Of a stretch of DNA of 64,000 nucleotides, positions 43,654 to 53,601 are shown in pieces. The stretch is from the NCBI RefSeq assembly GCF_020386615.1, contig NZ_CP077769.1, positions 4,464,001 through 4,528,000 on the forward strand, given 5' to 3'. The notes under the pieces were generated by a model. That model was not told where the DNA came from, did no database searches, and was given only the letters and a program-made list of their open reading frames with translations. Source of the DNA: Chitinophaga pendula (GTDB lineage Bacteria; Bacteroidota; Bacteroidia; Chitinophagales; Chitinophagaceae). The position numbers and the translations under genes are program-made. Each line of letters starts with the position of its first letter. Within the stretch, counting starts at the first letter, position 1.

Positions 43654-45771
43654 CTACTTCATAGATACCCCAAGGTTATACATCACAAATGCCCACATAT
43701 CCGTCGCCTCATCGATCAGCTTGGCGGTCGGCTTACCTGCACCATGACCCGCCTGCGTACCAATACGTATCAAAGCCGGGTTAGGCCCCGTTTGGATCGC
43801 CTGCAACGCCGCAGCAAACTTAAAGGAATGCGCCGGCACCACCCGGTCATCATGATCCGCCGTAGTGATCATCGTAGCCGGATACTGCGTCCCCGCCTTC
43901 AGATTATGCAAAGGAGAATACCTGATCAGGTACTTAAACTGGTCCGCATGATCACTGCTGCCATATTCTACCGCCCAGGCCCAGCCTATCGTAAACTTCT
44001 GGTAACGCAGCATATCCAACACACCCACCGATGGCAATGCCACCTTGAACAGGTCCGGACGCTGGGTCATACACGCACCTATCAGCAACCCTCCATTCGA
44101 TCCGCCACTGATAGCGATCTTACCAGGATTAGTATATCGCTCCTTCACCAGGTGCTCCGCAGCACCAATGAAATCATCAAACACATTCTGCTTCCTGTCC
44201 AGCATACCAGCTTTATGCCATTGCTCACCATATTCACTTCCTCCCCGCAGGCTCACCACCACATAGATACCGCCCTGCTCCATAAAGAAAAAGTTAGATA
44301 CACTGAATCCCGGTGTCATCGGTATATTGAAACCACCATAACCATACATCAATACCGGATTATTCCCATTCAGCTGCATCCCTTTTTTGTAAGACACAAA
44401 CATAGGCACCTTCGTACCGTCCTTGCTGGTAAAAAATACCTGTTTGGTCTCATAATCGGCAGGATTAAACTTAACCGCCGGCTTCATATACTCCGTAGAC
44501 TTCCCGGTCTTAATATCATATTTATAAATAGTGGTCGGCATCACATAGGAAGCAAAACTGTAAAACAACGCCTTTTCCTCCCGCTTACCGCCAAATCCAC
44601 TGGCCGTACCAATACCGGGCAAGGATATCACCTGCTCCTGATGCCCCTTGTAATCATATTGAACCACCCGGGTAGATGCATCCTTCAGGTAGTTGGCAAA
44701 CAATTTACCACCTGCCTTACCTACACTCTGCAACACTTCAGGCTGCTCAGGTATCAGCACCTTCCAGTGCTCCCGCTCCGGATGTTTCGGATCTACCAGC
44801 ACCAATTTATAATTAGGCGCATCATGGTTGGTATGCAACAACAGCTGGTTACCAATATTATCCACCACAGTAGGCTCATACTCAAATCCCTCTACCAACA
44901 CCTGCAAACCGGCCTGACCAGCATCCTGCAGATCCCGGTAACGTATCTCCCGACCACTGGTACCCTCACTCAAAGTCACAATCAGAAAACGCTCGTCCTC
45001 CGTCACATACGCGCCGGCATTACGCAACGGATGCCCCTTGTCCTCGTAGATCAGCACATCCTTGTCCTGCGTTGTACCGATCTCATGATAGTACACCTTG
45101 TGGAATTCATTCTTCTTCGACAACTTACTTTGCTCATCAGGGGCGTCGTAACGGCTGTAATAAAACCCATTCCCCCTCCACGCAATACCGCTGAACTTAA
45201 TCCAATCCACATGATCCGACAACCGCTCCTTGGTCTTCGTATCCATTACAAAGGCCTCCTGCCAGTCAGATCCCGCCTTCGCCAGGAAATAGGCAAAATA
45301 CCGCCCGTCCTTGGAAAACCGGAAAGTACCCAACGCTACCGTACCACTGGCCGATAATTTATTAGGATCCAGGAACACCTCCGGCGCCCCCTTCTCCCCT
45401 ACCTGACGATATAATACCGCCTGGTTCTGCAAACCGTCATTCTTAAAGAAATAATAATACTCCCCCTGACGAAACGGCGCCGTCACCTTCGGATAGTTCC
45501 ACAACTCCTCCAAACGCTGGCGGATAGCCCCCCTGAATGGGATCGCATCCAGGTAGCTCCTCGTCACCTGGTTCTCCGCTGTTACCCAGGCCTTTGTCGC
45601 TTCACTACGATCATCTTCCAACCAACGGTAGGGATCAGCAATCTGCTGACCATGGTAATTGTCCGTCGAATCAACTTTTTTGGTATCGGGATAAATAATC
45701 TTTTCCTGCGCCATCGCCACTCCACTCAATAATGTCATTACAAGTACCCCTCCATGGACCTTTTTTAACAT
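43654..45771 (-). CDS. Prolyl oligopeptidase-type S9 peptidase
   Basis: The 705-residue protein has a signal peptide (1-21, ending GVAMAQ) and should be periplasmic. The propeller starts with DNYHGQQIADPYRWLEDD, a classic POP start, and the hydrolase domain has SGGSNGGLLIGA (Ser558), DHDDRVVPAHSFKFAA (Asp) and GHGAGKP (His), the full triad. Prolyl oligopeptidases cut short peptides after proline. Length is the family norm. It is divergent from pfkA, with 138 bp between the two starts. Confidence 0.95.
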   Translation of the reverse strand: MLKKVHGGVLVMTLLSGVAMAQEKIIYPDTKKVDSTDNYHGQQIADPYRWLEDDRSEATKAWVTAENQVTRSYLDAIPFRGAIRQRLEELWNYPKVTAPFRQGEYYYFFKNDGLQNQAVLYRQVGEKGAPEVFLDPNKLSASGTVALGTFRFSKDGRYFAYFLAKAGSDWQEAFVMDTKTKERLSDHVDWIKFSGIAWRGNGFYYSRYDAPDEQSKLSKKNEFHKVYYHEIGTTQDKDVLIYEDKGHPLRNAGAYVTEDERFLIVTLSEGTSGREIRYRDLQDAGQAGLQVLVEGFEYEPTVVDNIGNQLLLHTNHDAPNYKLVLVDPKHPEREHWKVLIPEQPEVLQSVGKAGGKLFANYLKDASTRVVQYDYKGHQEQVISLPGIGTASGFGGKREEKALFYSFASYVMPTTIYKYDIKTGKSTEYMKPAVKFNPADYETKQVFFTSKDGTKVPMFVSYKKGMQLNGNNPVLMYGYGGFNIPMTPGFSVSNFFFMEQGGIYVVVSLRGGSEYGEQWHKAGMLDRKQNVFDDFIGAAEHLVKERYTNPGKIAISGGSNGGLLIGACMTQRPDLFKVALPSVGVLDMLRYQKFTIGWAWAVEYGSSDHADQFKYLIRYSPLHNLKAGTQYPATMITTADHDDRVVPAHSFKFAAALQAIQTGPNPALIRIGTQAGHGAGKPTAKLIDEATDMWAFVMYNLGVSMK

Positions 45772-45869
45772 ATCTATTGTTTTTAAAAAAAATTGCTACT
45801 TTGTTTAATTAAAATTAAAAATTCAGGTTATTTATTCAGATATCTATTAGAAAACTATCCACAAAATGT

Positions 45870-45877
45870 TATTTTTG
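45870..45877 (+). promoter_or_regulatory. Candidate -7 element for pfkA-pyk
   Basis: TATTTTTG matches TAnnTTTG and lies 33 bp before the pfkA ATG. No good TTTG is seen about 20 bp upstream. Confidence 0.35.
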
Positions 45878-45909
45878 TGCGCCCTTTAGGTATTTTTTTA
45901 GCAATTTAT

Positions 45910-46890
45910 ATGAAAAAATTGAACAACATAGCGGTTCTTACCTCCGGGGGCGACGCCCCTGGCATGAACGCAGCCGTTCGTGCGGTTGTAAGGACAGGAA
46001 TATACCACCAGCTCAATGTTTATGGTATAATGTACGGTTACAGGGGAATGCTCAAGAATGAAATATTCCCGATGGAGTCAAAATCCGTTGCTAACATCAT
46101 CCAACGGGGTGGAACAATTCTGAAAACCGCCAGGTGTAAAGAATTCTTCGAATACGAAGGACGACAGAAAGCTTACGAGAACCTGAGAAAACACAATATC
46201 GACGGCCTCGTCGTGATCGGTGGCGATGGCTCCTTCAATGGCGCCCAGAAATTCAGCCAGGAATTCGATATCCCTTGTATCGGACTCCCCGGTACCATCG
46301 ATAAAGATATCGCAGGCACCGACTTCACCATCGGATTCGATACCGCCGTTAACACTGCCATCGAAGCAATCGATAAGATCCGCGACACCGCCGATGCACA
46401 TGACCGCCTCTTCGTAATTGAAGTAATGGGACGCGACGCAGGATATATCGCCCTGCACAGCGGCCTCGCTACCGGCGCCGAACACATCATGCTGCCCGAA
46501 AACAAGATCCATGTCGACGATATCATAGAAGACCTCCAAGCCAACGAACGCCGCCGTAAACTGGTGAACCTTATCGTTGTCGCCGAAGGGCACGATACCG
46601 GCGGTGCCAACGAAGTAGCCCGCATGGTCAAAGAAAAATGTCCCCAACTCGATACCAGGGTCTGTATACTCGGCCACATCCAAAGGGGTGGTTCCCCCTC
46701 CTGCCAGGATAGAATCCTCGCCAGCAGATTAGGATACGCCGCCGTAGATGCACTCCTTCAAGGTATACATAATGTAATGATCGGTGTGGTCAACGATAAA
46801 ATAGAATATACTCCGCTGGACAAAGCGGTAAAAGCTAAACAACAGATCGATCCCGAATGGTTTAAGATTGTAAAAATTCTTGCGAGTTAA
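45910..46890 (+). CDS. pfkA: ATP-dependent 6-phosphofructokinase
   Basis: The 326-residue cytoplasmic enzyme phosphorylates fructose 6-phosphate, the committed step of glycolysis. Motifs: TSGGDAPGMNAAVRAVVR (ATP binding start), IGGDGSFNGA, PGTIDKDIAGTD (catalytic Asp) and LGHIQRGGSPSCQDR near the C-terminus, as in the bacterial PfkA type. I start at 45910 (MKKLNNIAVL); the frame stays open to 45793 but that extension has no family counterpart. It is followed after 10 bp by pyk, so both glycolytic control enzymes share one transcript. Confidence 0.97.
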   Translation: MKKLNNIAVLTSGGDAPGMNAAVRAVVRTGIYHQLNVYGIMYGYRGMLKNEIFPMESKSVANIIQRGGTILKTARCKEFFEYEGRQKAYENLRKHNIDGLVVIGGDGSFNGAQKFSQEFDIPCIGLPGTIDKDIAGTDFTIGFDTAVNTAIEAIDKIRDTADAHDRLFVIEVMGRDAGYIALHSGLATGAEHIMLPENKIHVDDIIEDLQANERRRKLVNLIVVAEGHDTGGANEVARMVKEKCPQLDTRVCILGHIQRGGSPSCQDRILASRLGYAAVDALLQGIHNVMIGVVNDKIEYTPLDKAVKAKQQIDPEWFKIVKILAS

Positions 46891-46900
46891 AAATAGAGCT

Positions 46901-48391
46901 ATGAGTACAAAAGATTTGTCCAAGTATTATCACAAACAAATGGACCACGAAGCGGGTCGCGCACACTCTGCCCACAAAACAAAAATTGTGGCCACCGTCG
47001 GCCCAGCCTGCGATACCTATGAGCAGCTACTGGCCCTCGTACAAGCAGGTGTAAACGTGTTCCGCCTTAACTTTTCGCATGGCTCTCACGAGGATAAGCT
47101 GCGCATCATCGAATACATCCGCCAGATCAACAAAACAGAACCCTACAACGTCGCCATCCTCGCCGACCTACAGGGCCCTAAACTGCGCGTAGGTGAGATC
47201 GAAAATAACGCACTCCCCCTCGTAGCCGGTGAAATCCTCACTTTCGTTAACGAAAAAGTAGTAGGCAACCGCGAACGCATATATGTATCTTATAACAACC
47301 TCCACAGAGATGTAAAACCCGGCCAGAAAATACTCCTGGACGATGGTAAGATAGAAACCGTCGTAAAAGAAATCACCCCACAAGGTGAAATCAAAGCCGA
47401 AGTAACACTCCCCGGAGTACTGTCCTCTAAAAAAGGATTCAACCTCCCAGATACCAAAGTATCCCTCCCCGCACTAACCGAAAAAGATATCATCGACCTC
47501 GATTTTATCATCGATCACCAATGCGACTGGGTAGCCCTTTCATTCGTGCGTAACGTAAAAGACCTGATCGATCTCCGCAAAAGATTGAAAGATCGCAATT
47601 CCATGATCAAAATCATCTCTAAAATAGAGAAACCCGAGGCCATCCAAAACCTCAAAGAGATCATCTGGGAAAGCGATGGCGTAATGATCGCCCGCGGTGA
47701 CCTCGGCGTGGAACTGCCCGTAGAACAGATCCCCATGATCCAGAAAGATATCATCCGCAAATGTATCCACCGCGCTAAACCCGTAATCGTGGCCACTCAG
47801 ATGATGGAAAGCATGATGGATCGTACCCGCCCAAACCGTAGCGAAATCACCGACGTCGCCAACGCCGTACTCGAAGGCGCCGACGCCGTAATGCTCAGCG
47901 GCGAAACAGCCACCGGCCAATTCCCCCTCCTCGTGATCCAAACCATGAAAAAGATCATCGAAGAAGTGGAAAAAGAAGATATCGTATACAACCGTAACCT
48001 CATCCCACACCGCCACTCCCCTACCTTCCTGAGCGATGCCCTCTGCTACAACGCTTGTAAAATAGCAGAAGACCTCGACGCAGATGCCCTCATAGGTATG
48101 ACACAAAGCGGATACACCGGCTTCATGATGAGTAGCTACCGCCCACGCTCTCCCCTCTATGTATTCACCAAAGAAAGAACATTGGTGAACCAACTGAGCC
48201 TCAGCTGGGGAGTACGCGCCTTCTATTACGCCGAAGAAGAAAGCCTCGATGATATCATCCTCGATCAGATCAATATCCTCAAAGAAAGAGGTTTCATCAA
48301 AGAAAGTGATGTCGTAGTAAACACAGGTAGCACCCCTGTAAAAGAACACCTCCCTACCAACATCATCAAAATCACCAAAGTAACAGAATAA
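46901..48391 (+). CDS. pyk: Pyruvate kinase
   Basis: The 496-residue cytoplasmic enzyme turns phosphoenolpyruvate and ADP into pyruvate and ATP. Motifs: KTKIVATVGPA with NFSHGSHE at the N-terminal barrel, IIAKIE-like IISKIEKPEAI, VMIARGDLGVELPVEQIP, and SGETATGQFP before the C-terminal domain. Start at 46901 (MSTKDLS) is 10 bp after pfkA; the preceding frame merely overlaps pfkA. An N-terminal extension of about 30 residues before the barrel (DLSKYYHKQMDHE) is slightly longer than in many homologues. The gene ends in a bidirectional terminator. Confidence 0.97.
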   Translation: MSTKDLSKYYHKQMDHEAGRAHSAHKTKIVATVGPACDTYEQLLALVQAGVNVFRLNFSHGSHEDKLRIIEYIRQINKTEPYNVAILADLQGPKLRVGEIENNALPLVAGEILTFVNEKVVGNRERIYVSYNNLHRDVKPGQKILLDDGKIETVVKEITPQGEIKAEVTLPGVLSSKKGFNLPDTKVSLPALTEKDIIDLDFIIDHQCDWVALSFVRNVKDLIDLRKRLKDRNSMIKIISKIEKPEAIQNLKEIIWESDGVMIARGDLGVELPVEQIPMIQKDIIRKCIHRAKPVIVATQMMESMMDRTRPNRSEITDVANAVLEGADAVMLSGETATGQFPLLVIQTMKKIIEEVEKEDIVYNRNLIPHRHSPTFLSDALCYNACKIAEDLDADALIGMTQSGYTGFMMSSYRPRSPLYVFTKERTLVNQLSLSWGVRAFYYAEEESLDDIILDQINILKERGFIKESDVVVNTGSTPVKEHLPTNIIKITKVTE

Positions 48392-48411
48392 CACACTGCT
48401 TACCCGCATAG

Positions 48412-48442
48412 AAAAAGCCCGGAGCATCACCCCGGGCTTTTT
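48412..48442. terminator. Bidirectional terminator between pyk and the MFS gene
   Basis: AAAAAGCCCGG pairs with CCGGGCTTTTT around a 9-nt loop, giving a T-run on both strands. Confidence 0.93.
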
Positions 48443-48472
48443 CATGCCATTTATATCCACTCACAACAACAC

Positions 48473-49660
48473 CTACCCCTCCTGCACCACCCCCTTCACC
48501 GGAGAGGCCTTCTTATAGGTCAGCAGATATACCAGCAACGCTATCGTGATCAAAGACACCCCCGCCACACAAACCGCCGGCCACTTCCCCACAGACCATA
48601 CCCACAAACCAATACCCGATCCCAGCGACGTACCGATAAAACTTACCGTCATAAACACCGTGTTCAACCGGTTACGTGCCTCCGGCAACAACGCATATAT
48701 CCTCGTCTGGTTCGATACATGTATCCCTTGCAACCCTAGGTCTATCGCCACAATACCAGCAATAATACCAATGATGTTCGCCCGGCTGAAATAAAACAAC
48801 ACAAACCCGGCAAACAGGAATATTATACCATACCCCACCGCTATCCGCGGATTCTGCTTGTCAGCAATCTGACCGATCAACGGCGCCCCCAATGCACCGG
48901 CAGCAGCAGCCAGCCCCATCAAACCAATTACATCACTATGATAATGAAAAGGCGACCCGGATAGTAAAAACACCACCGTCGTCCAAAACAAACCAAACAT
49001 AGCAAAACTACAGGCATTGATCACCGACGCCTCCCGCAACACCGGCTGCTCCTTCACCAACGTAAATAAAGACGCCATCAACTGCCCGTAACTACCACTG
49101 AAGGTAGGACGGCTCTGCGGAAACGAAACAGCCATAATCACCACCAGCAACAAGCTGATACCACCCGCAATCCAGAACATCGCCCGCCAACCCAAATGAG
49201 CTCCCACCACACCACTCAGCGTACGCGATAACAATATACCCACCAGCAACCCACTCATGATATTACCAATGATCTTACCCCGCCGCGCAGGATCAGATAA
49301 ATGCGCCGCCATCGGCAATATCAACTGCGGTACAACAGAAGTAAACCCAATCAGTAACCCCGTCGCCTTCAACATCAAAATACTCTTCGAAAATCCCGAA
49401 GCAATCAACGCCAGCGATGCAAAAGCCGTCATCCCGATAATCTGACCCTTACGCTCCAGCTTATCCCCCAACGGCACACAAAAAAACAAACCAAGTGCAT
49501 ACCCGATCTGTGTAAAAAACGTCACTTGCCCCGCATTACTCTCCGATACCCCAAACTCCTCGCTGATAAGGATCAATAATGGCTGACTATAATAGATGTT
49601 TGCTACGATCAAACCCGTGCAAAGGGCCATAATAAAGATATTCCACTTACTTAACGCCAT
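48473..49660 (-). CDS. MFS transporter (DHA1-like)
   Basis: The 395-residue inner-membrane protein has about twelve hydrophobic segments; VANIYYSQPLLILISEEFGV starts it, GDKLERKGQI is the loop 2-3 motif, and LSRTLSGVVGAHLGWRAMFWI is motif C-like. The family exports drugs, sugars or other small molecules by proton exchange. The close relative YgaY/YnfM-type proteins share the N-terminal NIYYSQPLL. Substrate unknown. It is divergent from the aldehyde dehydrogenase gene. Confidence 0.93.
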   Translation of the reverse strand: MALSKWNIFIMALCTGLIVANIYYSQPLLILISEEFGVSESNAGQVTFFTQIGYALGLFFCVPLGDKLERKGQIIGMTAFASLALIASGFSKSILMLKATGLLIGFTSVVPQLILPMAAHLSDPARRGKIIGNIMSGLLVGILLSRTLSGVVGAHLGWRAMFWIAGGISLLLVVIMAVSFPQSRPTFSGSYGQLMASLFTLVKEQPVLREASVINACSFAMFGLFWTTVVFLLSGSPFHYHSDVIGLMGLAAAAGALGAPLIGQIADKQNPRIAVGYGIIFLFAGFVLFYFSRANIIGIIAGIVAIDLGLQGIHVSNQTRIYALLPEARNRLNTVFMTVSFIGTSLGSGIGLWVWSVGKWPAVCVAGVSLITIALLVYLLTYKKASPVKGVVQEG

Positions 49661-49682
49661 AGTTCCGTGCTTTTAGATAATG

Positions 49683-49690
49683 CAAAATTA
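49683..49690 (-). promoter_or_regulatory. Candidate -7 element for the MFS gene
   Basis: The minus strand reads TAATTTTG, a full TAnnTTTG match, 22 bp upstream of the MFS start. The -33 side is not recognisable. Confidence 0.35.
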
Positions 49691-49711
49691 AGCATTCCTC
49701 CACAGAAGCCT

Positions 49712-49719
49712 TAACTTTG
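49712..49719 (+). promoter_or_regulatory. Candidate -7 element for the aldehyde dehydrogenase gene
   Basis: TAACTTTG matches TAnnTTTG exactly, 54 bp before the chosen start at 49774. It lies 21 bp from the divergent MFS element, so the two promoters would interfere. Confidence 0.35.
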
Positions 49720-49773
49720 ACCAGGCAGGAACAACCTTTGAACAGGATATCTTACATCATAAAAATTAAGATC

Positions 49774-51129
49774 ATGAGCTTTCAGAGTATATATCCGTAC
49801 ACCCAGGAGACCATAGCGACCTACGACGCCGATACCAGGGCTACCATCGAAAGTAAACTGTCCGCCGGACATCGTAACTTCATACGCCAGTCACAGATCC
49901 CACTACAACAGCGCTGCGACTGGATGCTGAAGCTGGCAGCCCTCCTCAAACAAAACGTAACCGCACACGCCTCCATCATCTCCCGCGAGATGGGCAAAAC
50001 CATAAAAGAAGCAGCGGCAGAAGTACTGAAATGCGCCACATCCGCCGAATACTACGTCAGCGAGATCGACAACATGCTGCGCCCTAAACCCATCTCCTCC
50101 GACGCTTCCAACAGCTACGTACGATACGATCCAAAAGGAATCATCCTGGCGATCATGCCCTGGAACTTCCCTTACTGGCAAGTGTTCCGCTTCGCCATCC
50201 CCAACATATTAGCAGGCAACACCGGCGTACTCAAACACGCCAGCAACGTCAGCGGATGCGCCTTAGCTATCGAAAAACTATTCCTCGAAGCAGGCTTCCC
50301 GGAAGGTACCTTCCAGGCCCTCCTCGTATCTTCTAAAGACATAGAACCCATCATCGCCGACCGTCGCATCCAGGGCGTCACCCTCACCGGCAGCACACCC
50401 GCCGGCATGAGCGTCGCCGCATTAGCAGGAAAATATATCAAAAAGACCGTCCTCGAACTGGGCGGCAGCGATCCCTTCATCGTACTCAAAGATGCCGACC
50501 TAGACCAGGCCGCCACCACCGCCGTAAAAGCCCGCATGCAAAATGCCGGACAATCCTGCATCGCCGCCAAACGCTGGATCGTCGAACAAGACATCCTCCC
50601 CGCCTTCACAGAAAAAGTATCCTCCCTCATCAAAGCCCTCCAACAGGGTGATCCCTTCGACCCCAATACCCACGTAGGACCCATGGCCCGACCCGATCTT
50701 GCACAGGAACTGCAGCAACAACTGGAAAAAACTATCGCCCAAGGCGCTACCAAAGTATTGGGAGGTAACCTCGAGGGCTGTAACTTTGCCCCCGCCCTGC
50801 TCACTGGCGTACACTGCCATATGACTGCCTTCGCCGAAGAAACATTCGGCCCGCTGGCCGTCATCATCGCTGCCGCCAACGAACAGGAAGCCATCCGCCT
50901 CGCCAACGAAACACCGTTCGGCCTGGGCGCAGCACTCTGGACCACCGACCTCGATAAAGCAGCCAAACTGGCCGCCCAGATAGATAGCGGTAACGTATTC
51001 GTCAACACAATGGTCCGCTCCGATGCCCGGCTTCCATTCGGCGGCGTAAAACAATCCGGCTACGGCCGCGAACTGGCGCCGGAAGGCACCCACGAATTCT
51101 TAAATATCAAAACAGTATACATCCAATAG
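49774..51129 (+). CDS. NAD(P)-dependent succinate-semialdehyde dehydrogenase-like protein
   Basis: The 451-residue cytoplasmic enzyme belongs to the aldehyde dehydrogenase superfamily, oxidising an aldehyde to an acid. Catalytic residues: Glu228 in VLELGGSDPF and Cys262 in NAGQSCIAAKRW; PWNFPYWQVFRFAIPNIL is the nucleotide-binding segment shared with the GabD2/YneI type. Its slightly short length also fits that group. I start at 49774 because the N-terminal extension to 49717 overlaps the candidate promoter. Succinate semialdehyde is the family's best-known substrate but is not proven here. Confidence 0.93.
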   Translation: MSFQSIYPYTQETIATYDADTRATIESKLSAGHRNFIRQSQIPLQQRCDWMLKLAALLKQNVTAHASIISREMGKTIKEAAAEVLKCATSAEYYVSEIDNMLRPKPISSDASNSYVRYDPKGIILAIMPWNFPYWQVFRFAIPNILAGNTGVLKHASNVSGCALAIEKLFLEAGFPEGTFQALLVSSKDIEPIIADRRIQGVTLTGSTPAGMSVAALAGKYIKKTVLELGGSDPFIVLKDADLDQAATTAVKARMQNAGQSCIAAKRWIVEQDILPAFTEKVSSLIKALQQGDPFDPNTHVGPMARPDLAQELQQQLEKTIAQGATKVLGGNLEGCNFAPALLTGVHCHMTAFAEETFGPLAVIIAAANEQEAIRLANETPFGLGAALWTTDLDKAAKLAAQIDSGNVFVNTMVRSDARLPFGGVKQSGYGRELAPEGTHEFLNIKTVYIQ

Positions 51130-51174
51130 CTTATTAACCAAAGACACGTTACAACTTTTTATTAAACAGGCAAA

Positions 51175-52116
51175 TTGAAACAAGAAATCTATTCACCGTA
51201 CATCACCATCCAACGGGAAGAGTGGGCCAAAAGAAGGGAGGATGCCATGCTGCATCTCGTAAAAGATATGCACTCACTCCAGGCACTTAATGAACCACTC
51301 ACACAAGAAGAGATCACACAGGTGTACATCCCTATGTCACGATTGCTGAACCTGTATGTCACCGCAGCACAACAACTACACGCCAGCACCAACGCCTTCC
51401 TGGGTACCACCAATCATAAAGTACCCTACATCATAGGCATCGCCGGCAGCGTAGCCGTAGGCAAAAGCACCACCGCCCGCGTATTGCAACGATTGCTCTC
51501 CGCATGGCCCAATCACACCAAAGTAGATCTCGTCACCACAGATGGCTTTCTCTATCCCAATCGCATACTGGAACAACGAAAGATCATGAACCGCAAAGGC
51601 TTCCCCGAAAGCTACGACATCAAACGGCTCATACAATTCCTCGCTGACCTGAAATCAGGAAAAGAAAAAGTCTCCGCCCCCATGTACTCCCATCTCGAAT
51701 ACGATGTCATCCCTAACCAGCTCCAATGGATAGAATCCCCTGACATCGTCATCGTAGAAGGTATCAACGTACTGCAAGTACGGCCACGTACACAACATAA
51801 AGACCCGGCTGTATTCGTATCCGACTTCTTCGACTTCTCCATATACGTACATGCCACCGAAAAAAATATTCAAAACTGGTACATCTCCCGGTTCGAATCA
51901 CTGAGACGTACCGCCTTCCAGGACCAACACTCCTACTTCCACCGCTATGCATCCCTCTCCGACCAGGAAACACTTAACATGGCAGCCAACATATGGAACG
52001 AGATCAATAAACCCAACCTGGAACAAAATATCGAACCCACCCGCTACCGCGCAGACCTTATCCTCGAAAAGGATAACACCCACGCCGTACAATCCGTCAA
52101 ACTGAGAAGAACTTAA
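51175..52116 (+). CDS. coaA: Type I pantothenate kinase
   Basis: The 313-residue cytoplasmic enzyme phosphorylates pantothenate, the first step to coenzyme A. Motifs: [17 protein letters not shown] at the N-terminus, the P-loop [15 protein letters not shown] (88-102), [17 protein letters not shown] and the C-terminal [17 protein letters not shown], all as in E. coli CoaA. The start is TTG; the first in-frame ATG comes only after the conserved YSPY-EW segment, so the TTG start is needed. It lies 45 bp after the aldehyde dehydrogenase gene and may be transcribed with it. Confidence 0.96.
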   Translation: MKQEIYSPYITIQREEWAKRREDAMLHLVKDMHSLQALNEPLTQEEITQVYIPMSRLLNLYVTAAQQLHASTNAFLGTTNHKVPYIIGIAGSVAVGKSTTARVLQRLLSAWPNHTKVDLVTTDGFLYPNRILEQRKIMNRKGFPESYDIKRLIQFLADLKSGKEKVSAPMYSHLEYDVIPNQLQWIESPDIVIVEGINVLQVRPRTQHKDPAVFVSDFFDFSIYVHATEKNIQNWYISRFESLRRTAFQDQHSYFHRYASLSDQETLNMAANIWNEINKPNLEQNIEPTRYRADLILEKDNTHAVQSVKLRRT

Positions 52117-52123
52117 CATAACA

Positions 52124-52155
52124 AACAAAGGTGGAGTAGCAACTCCACCTTTGTT
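52124..52155. terminator. Bidirectional terminator between coaA and the histidine kinase
   Basis: AACAAAGGTGGAGT and ACTCCACCTTTGTT form a perfect 14-bp stem with a 4-nt loop; T-rich sequence is weak but the stem is strong. Confidence 0.85.
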
Positions 52156-52191
52156 ATATATAATATCATCCGGAAAAACCCCGCTGCCCCA

Positions 52192-53463
52192 CTAGAAAGA
52201 AGCCGCCACTGCCGATACAGGCACTCGCCGCACAGGAAGCACAATAGAAAATATCGTGCCCTCCCCGGGAGTGGAAACAGCCCGGATCGTCCCACCATGA
52301 TGACGAACGATCTTACGGCAATAAGCCAACCCGATACCAGATCCCGCCTCCAATAACTGGTCACTGTCCAGTTTAGAAAATATATCAAATATGTTTTCCA
52401 GCTGCGACCCCTCAATACCAATCCCATTATCCTCCAGCCGTATTTCCTGATAAGCCATAACAGCACTCCTACCTTGCACTGGCAATAACTCCTGCCCGAC
52501 AGCCACCGCCGAAATACGGATCTCTGCCGGTATATCCTTCCGGGCAAATTTGAGCGCATTACGGATCAGGTGATAGAACAACTGCTCCATATGCGCCGGA
52601 ATAGCCTGAATAACAGGTAAATCCCCCACCTCCATATGTGCCTTCACTATAGACAACTGCGGCGCCAGCTGCGCACAAACATCCGCCACCACCCGCTGCA
52701 GAGAAACCTCCTCAAAAAGCATATAAGGATCATTCAACGCCGAAAACGCCGAAATATCCTTTATCATCATGGACACACGTTGCGCCCCCGCATTCACCTT
52801 CGAAGCCAGCAATTTAACCTTCTCCACATCACCATCCTCCACCGTATTGACCAGCAGATTACTGAAAAACCGTATCTTCCGCAACGGCTCCTGCAAATTA
52901 TGACTCGAAATATGCCGGTACTGACGATTCTCATCCATCGTCTCCGCCAGCTGCTGATGCACCGTCTGCAAAGCATCCCGGCTTATATCCATCAACTCCA
53001 GACTTTGTAAATGAAAAGCAAGCAATTCGGTGAACAAATGAAACAAACCCAGCACCTTAGCATTTTGCAACATAGCAGGCTTGGGGTCAATAGCACATAA
53101 GGTACCAAAGAAAGTACCGTTTTTTAATACAATAGGCACAGAAATATAACTCTGAAATCCATACATCAACGGCGTATGATGCATGTTATAACGAGGGTCC
53201 ATCTCCACATGATCAATCACTACCGGCTGCTGATGCACACGTATCTCATTACAGATGGTTGTCTCCAGGGTAAGCTCTCCGCCAGCTTCCAGACCAAATG
53301 CTATTTCATCACGCACACTACACGCAATCCATCGATCATCCGTCACCCGCGCTATAGCCGCAAATCCCATCCCGGTTACCCGGCATACCACCTCCAACAT
53401 CGTCGATACCATAGGGATCTGCTGTATGTACTCAATATCTCTGTTCAACTGCTCATCACTCAA
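52192..53463 (-). CDS. GAF-domain sensor histidine kinase
   Basis: The 423-residue protein has no membrane helix, so it senses in the cytoplasm. A GAF domain covers about 20-165 (VCRVTGMGFAAIARVTDD, SYISVPIVLKNGTFFGTLCA); the H-box ISSHNLQEPLRKIRFF follows (His188), then HATPase with HLIRNALKFA (N), LEDNGIGIE (G1), FSKLDSDQLLEAGSGIGL (F and G2). The H-box is of the phytochrome-like EPLRK class. A response regulator is not adjacent, so the partner is unknown. The start is TTG at 53463; an internal ATG at residue 18 is possible. The GAF ligand cannot be told. Confidence 0.92.
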   Translation of the reverse strand: MSDEQLNRDIEYIQQIPMVSTMLEVVCRVTGMGFAAIARVTDDRWIACSVRDEIAFGLEAGGELTLETTICNEIRVHQQPVVIDHVEMDPRYNMHHTPLMYGFQSYISVPIVLKNGTFFGTLCAIDPKPAMLQNAKVLGLFHLFTELLAFHLQSLELMDISRDALQTVHQQLAETMDENRQYRHISSHNLQEPLRKIRFFSNLLVNTVEDGDVEKVKLLASKVNAGAQRVSMMIKDISAFSALNDPYMLFEEVSLQRVVADVCAQLAPQLSIVKAHMEVGDLPVIQAIPAHMEQLFYHLIRNALKFARKDIPAEIRISAVAVGQELLPVQGRSAVMAYQEIRLEDNGIGIEGSQLENIFDIFSKLDSDQLLEAGSGIGLAYCRKIVRHHGGTIRAVSTPGEGTIFSIVLPVRRVPVSAVAASF

Positions 53464-53546
53464 CGTTCACTGGTTTATAGTTTAATGAATTGGGGTATTA
53501 CCGGCTGAAGGTAGACATTATCTTTCAAAACGCTCACAAATAAAAA

Positions 53547-53566
53547 GGACCGGCCATAGCCGATCC
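53547..53566 (-). terminator. Intrinsic terminator after the ferredoxin gene
   Basis: On the minus strand GGATCGGC and GCCGGTCC pair (one T-G) around a 4-nt loop and are followed by TTTTTA. Confidence 0.8.
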
Positions 53567-53601
53567 CCTGTAAACCAAAATATAACAAATGGGTAACGTC
53601 A

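Noticed and set aside
45793..45909. N-terminal extension of PfkA
   Set aside because: Family members start with the MKK-IAVLTSGGDAPG region; the extra residues overlap a promoter-like element.
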